The position numbers and the translations under genes are program-made. Positions 42,440-50,703 of a DNA stretch of 64,000 bases are shown piece after piece (the first letter of the stretch is position 1; each line of letters starts with the position of its first letter). The notes under the pieces are model-generated. The model saw nothing but the letters and a program-made list of their open reading frames with translations. It was not told the DNA's origin and did not search any database. Source of the stretch: Hyphomicrobiaceae bacterium (GTDB lineage: Bacteria > Pseudomonadota > Alphaproteobacteria > Rhizobiales > Hyphomicrobiaceae); assembly GCA_022844275.1 (NCBI GenBank), contig JALHMB010000007.1, forward strand, positions 1-64,000, read 5' to 3'.

Positions 42440-42820
42440 ATGAGCTTCAAGTACCTATTGGCCGCGGTGACATCGACCTTCTCGATGATCATGGCTCCAG
42501 CGAATGCGCAGGGCCCGCCGGACGGCGAGCGCCTTTACCAGCAGCGTTGCGGTTCCTGCCATAGCATCGAGCCCGGGCAGAACCGCCTGGGACCGCACCT
42601 ATCGGGTGTGGTGGGCAGGACGGCCGGTACCGTCGAGGGCGCTCGATATTCACCCGACATGCAAAAGTCCGGCATCGTCTGGGATGACAAGACGCTCGAC
42701 ACCTATCTCGACAATCCCCGCGCGATTGTTCCCCGAACGACGATGACCATCGCCCTGCGCGATGCAGCGCAGCGGGGCGCCATCATCGACTATCTGCGCA
42801 AGCTATCGCCACGATCCTAG
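42440..42820 (+). CDS. Class I cytochrome c
   Basis: 126 residues: signal peptide to ~residue 24 (PANAQ), heme site CGSCH (Cys37, Cys40, His41), and Met ligand in RTTMTIAL. The size and NRLGPHLSGVVGRTAG stretch fit the c550/c552 type. As first gene of the redox run it probably carries electrons from the molybdenum hydroxylase encoded next. Confidence 0.92.
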   Translation: MSFKYLLAAVTSTFSMIMAPANAQGPPDGERLYQQRCGSCHSIEPGQNRLGPHLSGVVGRTAGTVEGARYSPDMQKSGIVWDDKTLDTYLDNPRAIVPRTTMTIALRDAAQRGAIIDYLRKLSPRS

Positions 42821-42858
42821 CATCCATCCATCCATCCCAATTCGAGGTGACACCGAGC

Positions 42859-43314
42859 ATGCCTAAGCTGAATATCAATGGCACGGAACGCGACGTCGAC
42901 GTCGATGAGAATACGCCCCTGCTGTGGGTGCTACGTGAGCAACTCGGTCTCACCGGCGCAAAGTACGGCTGCGGTGTCGCGCAGTGTGGCGCGTGCACGG
43001 TCCATATCGACGGGGTCGCGACGCGCTCTTGTGTCATGCCGGTCAGCGGCGTCGCGCCCGACCAGAAGATCGTAACGATCGAGGGGCTCTCGCCCGACGG
43101 TTCGCACCCTGTGCAGCGCGCCTGGCTGGCGCACGAGGTCGCACAGTGCGGTTACTGTCAGACGGGCATGATCATGGCAGCCGCAAGCCTGTTGCAGCAG
43201 AAGCCAAATCCGACCGACGACGACATCAAGGCGGAAATCACCAATATTTGTCGATGCGGTACCTACCCACGCGTGCTTGCCGCCATCAAAGACGCAAGCA
43301 AGAACGCCGGTTGA
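42859..43314 (+). CDS. Molybdenum hydroxylase small subunit, two [2Fe-2S] clusters (IorA-like)
   Basis: 151 residues from ATG 42859 (GAGGTG nine bases upstream). The plant-ferredoxin cluster is CGVAQCGACTVHIDG with a further Cys in ATRSC; the second, helical cluster is QCGYCQTGMIM and ICRCGTYPR. This is the electron-transfer subunit of xanthine-oxidase-family enzymes such as isoquinoline 1-oxidoreductase and aldehyde or nicotinate dehydrogenases that donate to cytochrome c. The large subunit follows 11 bp later. Confidence 0.93.
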   Translation: MPKLNINGTERDVDVDENTPLLWVLREQLGLTGAKYGCGVAQCGACTVHIDGVATRSCVMPVSGVAPDQKIVTIEGLSPDGSHPVQRAWLAHEVAQCGYCQTGMIMAAASLLQQKPNPTDDDIKAEITNICRCGTYPRVLAAIKDASKNAG

Positions 43315-43325
43315 GGGAGGATGCC

Positions 43326-45491
43326 ATGATCGCTGTCAAAGCTTCGCGCCGCTCCTTCCTGGTCGGATCGGCTGCCGCCGCGGGCGGCCTCGCACTCGGC
43401 TTCCATGTGCCGCTCGCGCAAAAGGCACGCGCCAGCAGTGCAGGCGTTCCGGAAGTGAATGCCTGGGTGCTGATCAAGCCGGACGAGACTGTCGTCATCC
43501 GCATTGCCCGCTCGGAAATGGGACAGGGCACGCTGACAGGCCTCGCTCAGCTCGTAGCTGAAGAGCTCGAGTGCGACTGGTCCAAAGTCACGACCGAGTA
43601 CCCGACCCCGGGCCAGAATGTTGCCCGCAATCGTGTGTGGCGCAATTTCTCCACGGGCGGCAGCCGTGGCATCCGCGAGTCCCACGACTACGTGCGTCAG
43701 GGCGGTGCCGCTGCACGCGAGATGCTGATCGCGGCCGCCGCCGCGCAATGGGGCGTGCCGGCCTCGCAGTGCACAGTCGCGAAGGGTGTGATCACGCACT
43801 CTGCGAGCGGCCGGACGACGACCTATGGCAAGGTGGCAGAAGCGGCATCGAAGCAAAAGCCGCCCGAGAAGATCGTCCTCAAGGATACCAAGGATTGGAA
43901 GATCGCGGGGCAACCGCTCGCGCGCCTCGACACCATCGACAAGCTCACGGGCAAGCAAATCTACGGTGCGGATCTCGCATTCCCGGGAATGCTGAATGCG
44001 GCGATCAAAGCGTGCCCGCACTTCGGCGGCAAAATCGCGAGCTACGATGCCGAGGCGGTATCCTCCATGCCAGGCGTTCGGAAGGTTGTCCGCGTCGATG
44101 ACGCAACCGTAGCCGTCATTGCAACGACGTGGTGGCAAGCAAAGACTGCGCTGGATGCGCTTCCGATCACTTGGGAAGAAGGTCCGAACAAGACCATCAC
44201 CAGCGCGTGGATCGCCGAGATGCTGAAGGGCGGGCTCGATTCGGAGGATGCATTCATCCTCACGAACACGGGCGACACGAAGGCGGCGTTGTCGAGCAGC
44301 GACAAGGTCGTGAGTGCCGTCTACTCCTTCCCATACCAGAACCACGCCACCATGGAGCCCATGAACGCGACGGCGCGCTACACACCGGAGCGTTGCGAAG
44401 TATGGGCGCCGACGCAGAATGGCGAGGCCAGCCTCGCAGCGGCAGCCGAGGCCGCGGGTCTGCCTGTCCAGCAATGTGAAATGTACAAACTGCATCTCGG
44501 CGGCGGCTTTGGCCGACGGGGAATGCAGGACTACGTCCGCCAGGCCGTGCTGCTGGCAAAGGAGGTTCCGGGTACGCACGTCAAGCTACTTTGGAGCCGT
44601 GAAGAGGACATGCTGCACGGGTTCTACCACCCGACGACGCAGTGCAAGATGACCGGCGCGCTCGACAAGGATGGCAACCTGACGGCGCTGCATATGCGAA
44701 TCTCGGGCCAGTCGATCCTCGCGTCCGTGCGCCCCGAAGCCATGGTCGGCGGTATGGATCCAATCGTGTTCCAGGGTCTCACGGCCAACAGTCCGGAAGG
44801 ACATCTCGGCTACACCATACCGAACCTGCGCATTGACCACGCCATGCGCAATCCGCCCGTTCCACCTGGCTTCTGGCGCGGCGTCAACCTCAACCAGAAC
44901 GCCATCTACATGGAATGCTTCATGGACGAGCTGGCTCGTGCGGCCGGCATCGATCCCTTGGCCTTCCGCCGCAAGCTGATGGCCAAGCATCCGAAGCATC
45001 TTGCGGTGCTGGACGCTGTCGCCGAAAGAATCGGATGGAGCAACGCACCTGCCAAGGGTGTTTTCCGTGGTCTCGGTCAGATCATGGGATTTGGCAGCTA
45101 CGTGGCGGCAGCTGCCGAGATATCGATCGAGAAGGGCCAATTGAAGATGCACCGCATCGTGGCGGCGACGGACCCTGGCCACATGGTCAATCCGGCGCAG
45201 ATCGAGCGGCAGGTCGAGGGATCATTCGTCTATGGCCTTTCTGCCGCGCTCTACGGCGAGTGCACGATCAAGGATGGCCGCGTCGAGCAGGAGAACTTCG
45301 ACACTTACGAGGTGCTGCGGCTCGCCGAAATGCCGGCCGTGGAGACGATCATCATTCCTTCTGGTGGCTTCTGGGGCGGTGTCGGCGAGCCGACCATCGC
45401 AGTGGCGGCACCCGCTGTTTTGAATGCGATCTACGCGGCGACGGGCAAGACCATTCGCACTCTGCCGCTGAAGAACCACAAGCTCGCGTAG
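43326..45491 (+). CDS. Molybdopterin-binding hydroxylase large subunit (IorB-like), Tat-exported
   Basis: 721 residues from ATG 43326. A twin-arginine signal (ASRRSFLVGSAAAAGGLALG) exports the folded enzyme. Family motifs are present: MGQGTLTGLAQLVAEEL, LHLGGGFGRRGMQDYVRQAV, PPGFWRGVNLNQNAIYMECF and the active-site Glu in GGFWGGVGEPTIAVAAPA. Together with the small subunit and cytochrome c it forms a periplasmic three-part dehydrogenase. The usual substrates are aldehydes or N-heterocycles. Lying directly upstream of Sox genes is unusual and may indicate an organosulfur substrate, which is inference. Confidence 0.92.
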   Translation: MIAVKASRRSFLVGSAAAAGGLALGFHVPLAQKARASSAGVPEVNAWVLIKPDETVVIRIARSEMGQGTLTGLAQLVAEELECDWSKVTTEYPTPGQNVARNRVWRNFSTGGSRGIRESHDYVRQGGAAAREMLIAAAAAQWGVPASQCTVAKGVITHSASGRTTTYGKVAEAASKQKPPEKIVLKDTKDWKIAGQPLARLDTIDKLTGKQIYGADLAFPGMLNAAIKACPHFGGKIASYDAEAVSSMPGVRKVVRVDDATVAVIATTWWQAKTALDALPITWEEGPNKTITSAWIAEMLKGGLDSEDAFILTNTGDTKAALSSSDKVVSAVYSFPYQNHATMEPMNATARYTPERCEVWAPTQNGEASLAAAAEAAGLPVQQCEMYKLHLGGGFGRRGMQDYVRQAVLLAKEVPGTHVKLLWSREEDMLHGFYHPTTQCKMTGALDKDGNLTALHMRISGQSILASVRPEAMVGGMDPIVFQGLTANSPEGHLGYTIPNLRIDHAMRNPPVPPGFWRGVNLNQNAIYMECFMDELARAAGIDPLAFRRKLMAKHPKHLAVLDAVAERIGWSNAPAKGVFRGLGQIMGFGSYVAAAAEISIEKGQLKMHRIVAATDPGHMVNPAQIERQVEGSFVYGLSAALYGECTIKDGRVEQENFDTYEVLRLAEMPAVETIIIPSGGFWGGVGEPTIAVAAPAVLNAIYAATGKTIRTLPLKNHKLA

Positions 45492-45498
45492 CAGCCGG

Positions 45499-45828
45499 AT
45501 GCTAGGTTCAATCCTGAAGGTCGAGCGCTACGCACTGCTTCTCGGTGCGGCACTCGGTATCATGAGTATCCCGCCGGCGTCCTCTGGGGCGCCGGCGGGA
45601 GCAACATCTTGCTTCGGCTGTCATGCGCCCTTGGTGGCGGGCACTCTCGCTGTTCCGAGCCTGGAAGGCCGAACAGCCGCTTCGATCATCGCTGACATGA
45701 AGTCCTTTCGCTCCGGCGAGCGCCCGTCGACCGTGATGGGTCGAATCGCCAAGGGCTTCTCCGAGGACGAGACGCGTGCCGTGGCGGAATGGCTGGCGGA
45801 ATACGCTTATGAAACTTCAAAGCCGTAG
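45499..45828 (+). CDS. Monoheme cytochrome c subunit (SoxE/FccA-like)
   Basis: 109 residues with a signal-like N terminus, heme motif CFGCH (Cys38, Cys41, His42) and Met ligand in STVMGRIAKGFS. Its end overlaps the flavoprotein start by 20 bp, the usual arrangement of flavocytochrome c sulfide dehydrogenase subunits. Probable electron acceptor of SoxF. Confidence 0.88.
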   Translation: MLGSILKVERYALLLGAALGIMSIPPASSGAPAGATSCFGCHAPLVAGTLAVPSLEGRTAASIIADMKSFRSGERPSTVMGRIAKGFSEDETRAVAEWLAEYAYETSKP

Positions 45829-47089
45829 ACGAGTATTGCAGGGCCTCGGCGCCGGAGGCGTTGCCGCGCTCTTCGGGACGTCGCCCGCCGTCGGTCAAAG
45901 TGCGCCGCCACGCGTCGTTGTCATCGGTGGGGGCATCGCTGGCGCGAGTGTTTCGCGCGCACTCCGGCGCGAAGATCCGACAATCAGTGTGACGCTTGTC
46001 GAGCCATCGACGCGCTATACGACCTGCCCGTTCAGCAATCTCGTCGTCGCCGGGCTGCGCGAGATTGCTACGCTGCAGTTCGGCTATGATGGTTTGCGCC
46101 GGGCGGGCATCGATGTGGTGCACGAATCCGCCGTCGCCGTTGATTCCGACGCACGACGGGTGCGCCTTCGCGATGGCGTGGAGTTCACCTACGACCGCCT
46201 TGTCGTCGCGCCGGGCGTGGATTTGCGATGGGACGCCATTCCCGGCTATTCGGAATCTGCAGCGAGCACCATGCCGCACGCCTGGAAGGCCGGCGAGCAG
46301 ACGATCCTGCTGCGCCGCCAGCTTGAAGCCATGGATGACGGCGGTGTGGTGATCATGTCAGTGCCAGCCAATCCATTCCGTTGTCCGCCGGGACCCTACG
46401 AGCGCGCGAGCCTGATCGCGCACTATCTGAAGACGCGGAAGCCACGCTCGAAGCTCATTGTTCTCGATGCGAAAGATCAGTTCTCCAAGCAGCGTCTGTT
46501 TACTGCCGCCTGGAAGACGCTCTATCCGGAAACCATCGAATGGATTTCGCTGTCCGACGGCGGACGCGTTCGCGAGATCGATCCCTCGACCAAGACACTC
46601 GTGACCGAATTTAGCAGCCACCGAGCGGATGTTGCGAATATCATACCGCCTCAGCGCGCAGGATCGATCGCCGGCGTGATCGGCATTGCGGACCAGACCG
46701 GCTGGTGTCCGATTGATCCAGTCACATTCGAGTCGCGCCTCGTACCCAACATTCATGTCATTGGCGATGCCGCGATTGGCGGCGCAATGCCGAAGTCAGC
46801 GTTCACGGCGAATGCCCAGGCCAAAGCCTGTGCGAGCGCGATCGTGCAGTTGCTACGCGGGGCAGATCCCGCGGCGCCGAAGCTCATCAATACTTGCTAC
46901 AGCCTGGTTGCGCCCGACTACGCGATTTCCATTGCTGGCGTCTACACACCTAGGAACGGCCTCCTCGCGGAGGTCGACGGCGCCGGTGGCACGAGCCCGA
47001 TCGACGCACCAGCCGCCACACGCGCGGCCGAAGCCACCTACGCCGAGAGCTGGTATCAGGCCATGACCCGCGAGGTGTTCGTACGATGA
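45809..47089 (+). CDS. soxF: Flavocytochrome c sulfide dehydrogenase flavoprotein (FccB/SoxF)
   Basis: 426 residues from ATG 45809. Tat-like signal (SRRRVLQGLGAGGVAALFG), FAD site VVVIGGGIAGASVSRAL, the conserved Cys in TRYTTCPFSNLVVAG for covalent flavin attachment, and the second Cys region GWCPIDPVTF; a GDAAIGGAMPKSAFTANAQA segment near the end. Oxidises sulfide or thiols in the periplasm and passes electrons to the adjoining cytochrome. Overlaps soxX by ATGA. Confidence 0.93.
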   Translation: MKLQSRRRVLQGLGAGGVAALFGTSPAVGQSAPPRVVVIGGGIAGASVSRALRREDPTISVTLVEPSTRYTTCPFSNLVVAGLREIATLQFGYDGLRRAGIDVVHESAVAVDSDARRVRLRDGVEFTYDRLVVAPGVDLRWDAIPGYSESAASTMPHAWKAGEQTILLRRQLEAMDDGGVVIMSVPANPFRCPPGPYERASLIAHYLKTRKPRSKLIVLDAKDQFSKQRLFTAAWKTLYPETIEWISLSDGGRVREIDPSTKTLVTEFSSHRADVANIIPPQRAGSIAGVIGIADQTGWCPIDPVTFESRLVPNIHVIGDAAIGGAMPKSAFTANAQAKACASAIVQLLRGADPAAPKLINTCYSLVAPDYAISIAGVYTPRNGLLAEVDGAGGTSPIDAPAATRAAEATYAESWYQAMTREVFVR

Positions 47090-47526
47090 TCGTGGTCTTC
47101 CTCGCCATGTTCATGGGGCTGGGAGTTGCGCCGGCTTGTGCGCAGGCGACCATCGCATTTCAGGTACGCGGCGATACCATCCCTGAGCCTCTGGTGGCCC
47201 GCGCGGCCGACGCGTCGAACGGCGCCAGGCTCATGGCGGACAGACATCGATCGCTTTGCGTTCTCTGCCACGCAGGTCCATTCTCGGAGCCACATATGCA
47301 AGGCAACATCGCACCGAATCTGAAGGGCCTAGGTAGTCGCCTGTCGGCCGCTCAGATCCGACTCCGCGTGGCCAACATCAAGGCCATCAATCCCGACAGC
47401 CTCATGCCCGCGTATTTAGCGATTGCGGACGGGATCGATATTGCCGAGGCTTGGCGCGGGAAAACCATTCTTGATCCGGGAGAGGTCGAGGATATCGTAG
47501 CCTATCTCGCGACGCTGAAGGAGTAG
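47086..47526 (+). CDS. soxX: Sulfur-oxidation cytochrome SoxX
   Basis: 146 residues. Signal peptide to ~20, heme CVLCH (Cys58, Cys61, His62), Met ligand in NPDSLMPAYLAI, and the SoxX-type segments GNIAPNLKGLGSRLSAAQIR and EVEDIVAYLATLK. Works with SoxA as the SoxAX cytochrome that links a sulfur substrate to the SoxY carrier. ATGA overlap with soxF. Confidence 0.93.
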   Translation: MIVVFLAMFMGLGVAPACAQATIAFQVRGDTIPEPLVARAADASNGARLMADRHRSLCVLCHAGPFSEPHMQGNIAPNLKGLGSRLSAAQIRLRVANIKAINPDSLMPAYLAIADGIDIAEAWRGKTILDPGEVEDIVAYLATLKE

Positions 47527-47530
47527 TGCC

Positions 47531-48013
47531 ATGGCACCCCGCGAGATGACCGCGACACTGCCTGCTGTCCGCATCAGTCGCCGTAGCTTCGTTGCCGGCA
47601 GCGCGGCAGGACTTTTCATCATGTCATTGCCACGGATTGCCGTGGCCCGCCCAAGCCTTGATGAAGCGCTCGTGGGTTTCTCAGGTGGCAAGCCGATCAA
47701 CGACGGCCGCGTGAAACTCGATATCCCGCCGCTTCTCGAGAACGGAAATGCGGTGAGCGTAACCGTGGATGTCGAAAGCCCGATGACGATAAGCGATCAT
47801 GTCCGGCGGATCGCGATCTTCAACGAGCATAATCCGCAGGCCGACGTCATCGTCTTCAACCTTGGTCCACGAACCGGCCGTGCCCGCGTAGCAACACGCA
47901 TTCGCCTCGCGACATCGCAGACCGTTGTTGCGATCGCGGAATTGACCGACGGCACTTTCTGGTCGAGCCGGGCGAGTGTCATCGTGACGCTCGCAGCGTG
48001 TATAGAGGAGTAG
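47531..48013 (+). CDS. soxY: Sulfur carrier subunit SoxY, atypical C terminus
   Basis: 160 residues. Tat signal (RISRRSFVAGSAAGLFIMSL), then the SoxY immunoglobulin-like domain (GRVKLDIPPLLENGNAVSVT; VFNLGPRTGRARVATRIRLA). In classic SoxY the chain ends GGCGG, with the Cys carrying the substrate on a swinging arm. Here it ends VTLAACIEE: the Cys is kept but both flanking Gly pairs are gone. The stop (48011-48013) is clean, with soxZ four bases later, so no frameshift is involved. Confidence 0.92.
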   Translation: MAPREMTATLPAVRISRRSFVAGSAAGLFIMSLPRIAVARPSLDEALVGFSGGKPINDGRVKLDIPPLLENGNAVSVTVDVESPMTISDHVRRIAIFNEHNPQADVIVFNLGPRTGRARVATRIRLATSQTVVAIAELTDGTFWSSRASVIVTLAACIEE

Positions 48014-48017
48014 TGAG

Positions 48018-48341
48018 ATGGCTGCCCGCGCGCTCATTCATGTGCCGAAGACGGCGAAGAAGGGTGAAGTCATCGAGCTTCGCGCCATGATCTCCCATCG
48101 CATGGAGACGGGACAGCGGCAGGGCGTGAACGGCGAAGCTATCCCGCGCGACATCATCAACCGCTTGACCTGTACCTACGAGGGAGTGGAGGTCTTCTCA
48201 GCAGAGCTGTTTCCCGCGGTATCGGCCAATCCGTTCGTTTCGTTTTATACCGTTGCAGTCCAGAGCGGGGTCATCGTTTTCACCTGGATCGACGATGCGG
48301 GCGCCAAGCAAGTCGCGACGGCCGAGATAACGGTGAGCTGA
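48018..48341 (+). CDS. soxZ: Sulfur carrier partner SoxZ
   Basis: 107 residues. Family start ARALIHVPKTAKKGEVIELR, MISHRMETGQRQ and the strand FVSFYTVAVQSGVIVFTWID are typical. Forms the SoxYZ heterodimer. The stop overlaps the soxA start by one base. Confidence 0.95.
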   Translation: MAARALIHVPKTAKKGEVIELRAMISHRMETGQRQGVNGEAIPRDIINRLTCTYEGVEVFSAELFPAVSANPFVSFYTVAVQSGVIVFTWIDDAGAKQVATAEITVS

Positions 48342-49117
48342 TGCGCAGCGCAGGCCTCGGCGCTGCTCTATTGTGTGTGCTGATCGGCACTGCCCGCGCA
48401 GCCGAGATCCCCGCGGCGCAGAGGCAGTCGGGCAGTGCGTTCATGTCTGAAGCGACGCGCGCAATGCAGGCCGATGACACGAGCAATCCAGGCATGCTCA
48501 GCGTGCTTGAAGGAAGCGCTCTCTGGAACGCGCCAGCAGGTAAGGCCGCGAAAAGTTGCGCCTCTTGTCATGGTGAAGCGACGGCAAGTATGCGCGGCGT
48601 TGCGGCCAGTTATCCGGCGTACGATGAACGCACGGCCAGCCCCATCGATCTTGCCGGGCGGATCAATGCCTGTCGGCAGGAACATCAGGGACTAGAACCC
48701 TTCCGACGCGAAAGCGCAGAACTACTGGCGCTGACCGCCTTCGTCGGCAATCAATCTCGCGGATTGCCGATACTGCCGCCGAACGATCCACGTCTGGCGC
48801 CGCACCTTGCACTCGGCAAGGAAATATTCGATCGGCGCAGGGGGCAGCTCGATCTCTCGTGCGCGTCCTGCCACAATGACAATTGGAGCGGGCGTCTCGG
48901 CGGCAGTCCGATCACGCAGGCTCATCCGACGGGATATCCGCTCTACAGGCTGGAGTGGCAAGCGCTCGGTTCGCTCCAGCGGCGCGTACGCAACTGCATG
49001 GTCGGCGTCCGTGCCAAGCCTTTTGAATACGGCGCCCAGGAACTTATCGCGGTCGAGATCTATCTCAACCAGCGGGCTGCGGGAATGAACTTGGAGACGC
49101 CTGCCGTGAGGCCGTGA
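48341..49117 (+). CDS. soxA: Diheme cytochrome SoxA
   Basis: 258 residues with signal peptide to ~21. Two heme motifs, CASCH at 73-77 and CASCH at 174-178, with the Cys ligands in NACRQEHQG (Cys111) and RNCMVGVRA (Cys219), all expected of diheme SoxA. The active heme Cys219 is present, so SoxAX should be competent. It is the last gene of the run: no soxB, soxC or soxD follows. Confidence 0.95.
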   Translation: MRSAGLGAALLCVLIGTARAAEIPAAQRQSGSAFMSEATRAMQADDTSNPGMLSVLEGSALWNAPAGKAAKSCASCHGEATASMRGVAASYPAYDERTASPIDLAGRINACRQEHQGLEPFRRESAELLALTAFVGNQSRGLPILPPNDPRLAPHLALGKEIFDRRRGQLDLSCASCHNDNWSGRLGGSPITQAHPTGYPLYRLEWQALGSLQRRVRNCMVGVRAKPFEYGAQELIAVEIYLNQRAAGMNLETPAVRP

Positions 49118-49205
49118 CCGAGGTCAGCGGATGCGTTAGCTACGGGGGCATCATCACGAGCGGCTCGTTCACAATCGATCGGACAGCTCGATGCCACTTA
49201 AGCGA

Positions 49206-49568
49206 TCAATCGTGCTTTCTGCGCAGCCTTGACGCCATCAAGCGCATGACATTGAGCGCAAAGTAGGGGGCTTCGTCGACCATAAGGCCGAACATTCGCT
49301 GATCGATAGGTGCCAGTTCGCACGCCGTCGTGGCTCTGGCCGTTGCGCTGCGCGGGCCACCATCGATGAGAGCCATTTCCCCGAAGATACCGTTGGGGCC
49401 AATGGTCTCGACGACTCGACCATCGATCAGGATTTCTACGGAGCCCGAACGCACGATGTACGCGTGAACTCCGTGCTCAGTCTCTGCAAAAATCGTCTGC
49501 CCAGCCGCGAAGTGGCTCGGCTTGCCACCGACGGAGCGGCTCCACAGCTCGAAGTTATTGTCGTCCAT
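49206..49568 (-). CDS. Stand-alone cyclic-nucleotide-binding-domain protein
   Basis: 120 residues: a full cNMP-binding beta-barrel with phosphate-binding cassette GIFGEMALIDGGPRSATARA (Arg and Ala as in CRP), then a short basic helix end (MRLMASRLRRKHD). No DNA-binding domain follows. Convergent with soxA. The next 295 bp (49569-49863) hold no recognised gene. A class III adenylate cyclase is encoded at the end of the window. Confidence 0.88.
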   Translation of the reverse strand: MDDNNFELWSRSVGGKPSHFAAGQTIFAETEHGVHAYIVRSGSVEILIDGRVVETIGPNGIFGEMALIDGGPRSATARATTACELAPIDQRMFGLMVDEAPYFALNVMRLMASRLRRKHD

Positions 49569-49863
49569 TTGGCGCCCCCGATGAATTCGATCGCTGGGGA
49601 GACTGCGACAATTGCGCGACAGTTTGGTGACAGGCGCCTTGCCACCATCCGAAGGAATGGGCTTCTCTAATTGCCTTCAGTCGATCTCCACGAGCGCATC
49701 GCGCGCGAGCCCGGTCCCCCCGACGCACGTCCGAGCAGGACGTCGGTCGGCAGGAGAATAAGACGCTCGAGGCTCTGGGCGTGCACCTCGGCGGCACCAT
49801 CGTGGCGGGCGCATGAACGGCCGGGCTCGTAATTCACGTGCAACAAGAGTTCGCAGGCCGGGA

Positions 49864-50703
49864 TCAAGACCTCAGATCGTCGATCGAAGCTGCCGCTTGA
49901 GCAGCGGGATCGCTGAGCCAGAACTCAGGTCCGTTGTAGAGAAACGACCGCGTCAGGATGACGACGTCGCGGCCCGTCACCGTCACCAGGGCATAGTCCG
50001 GCAGTTCGTGCGAGCCGGGGATGGTCTCCTTCGTGTGCAGGTCGAAAGCTACCTGATGGGCGAGCGCCCGTTGAATGTGGAACGGCACGCCGTGCCAAAC
50101 GCCGCCGATCGGGCGGTGCACGTGTCCCATGAACATGAAATCCGGGCGACGAATGCGATCAAAACGCTCGGCCTCCTCGGCACCATTGCGCAGCATGATC
50201 CGGTCCATATGCGGCAGGCCAGTCACGAACGGCGGATGGTGCTGAAAGAGCAGCAGCGGACGGTCCTCCGGCGCCTCGCCGAGCGCCCGCTCGAGGAAAG
50301 AAAGGCGCTTCGGGCAAAGCACGCCAGCGTGACTCGGCCCGTCCTCGTCGAGAGTGTCGAGCGTCACGACGGTCGCACCTTCAAAGACGCGCAGCGATTG
50401 GACGAAGCCATCGCCGTCGAAGTCCGCATCGGGAAATACCTCGCGAAACGGCATTCGCCGATCGTGATTGCCCATCATGAGGAGCAGCGGCGCATTCAAT
50501 GATGCCAGCATCGATTTCAAATGCGCATAGGCTTCGAGCTGACCCCAATGGGCGAGATCGCCCGTGATGATCACGAAATCGATGTCGGCGTGCTCGCGAT
50601 TGATCGTCTTGATCGCTGCTTCCAGACGCGCCGCCGGATCGATAGCGTAGTTGGTGCGACCTCGCTCGAGAAAGTGCGTGTCGGTCAGGATGACGAATTT
50701 CAT
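49864..50703 (-). CDS. Calcineurin-like phosphodiesterase
   Basis: 279 residues. Metal ligands in order: ILTDTHF (Asp8, His10), VIITGDLAHW, MMGNHDRR, LFQHHPPF and MGHVHRP. Closest to the class III cyclic-nucleotide or glycerophospho-phosphodiesterases (CpdA/GpdQ). Overlaps the paralogous gene upstream by ATGA. Likely cytoplasmic; substrate inferred from the adjoining Ugp-like transporter. Confidence 0.88.
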   Translation of the reverse strand: MKFVILTDTHFLERGRTNYAIDPAARLEAAIKTINREHADIDFVIITGDLAHWGQLEAYAHLKSMLASLNAPLLLMMGNHDRRMPFREVFPDADFDGDGFVQSLRVFEGATVVTLDTLDEDGPSHAGVLCPKRLSFLERALGEAPEDRPLLLFQHHPPFVTGLPHMDRIMLRNGAEEAERFDRIRRPDFMFMGHVHRPIGGVWHGVPFHIQRALAHQVAFDLHTKETIPGSHELPDYALVTVTGRDVVILTRSFLYNGPEFWLSDPAAQAAASIDDLRS

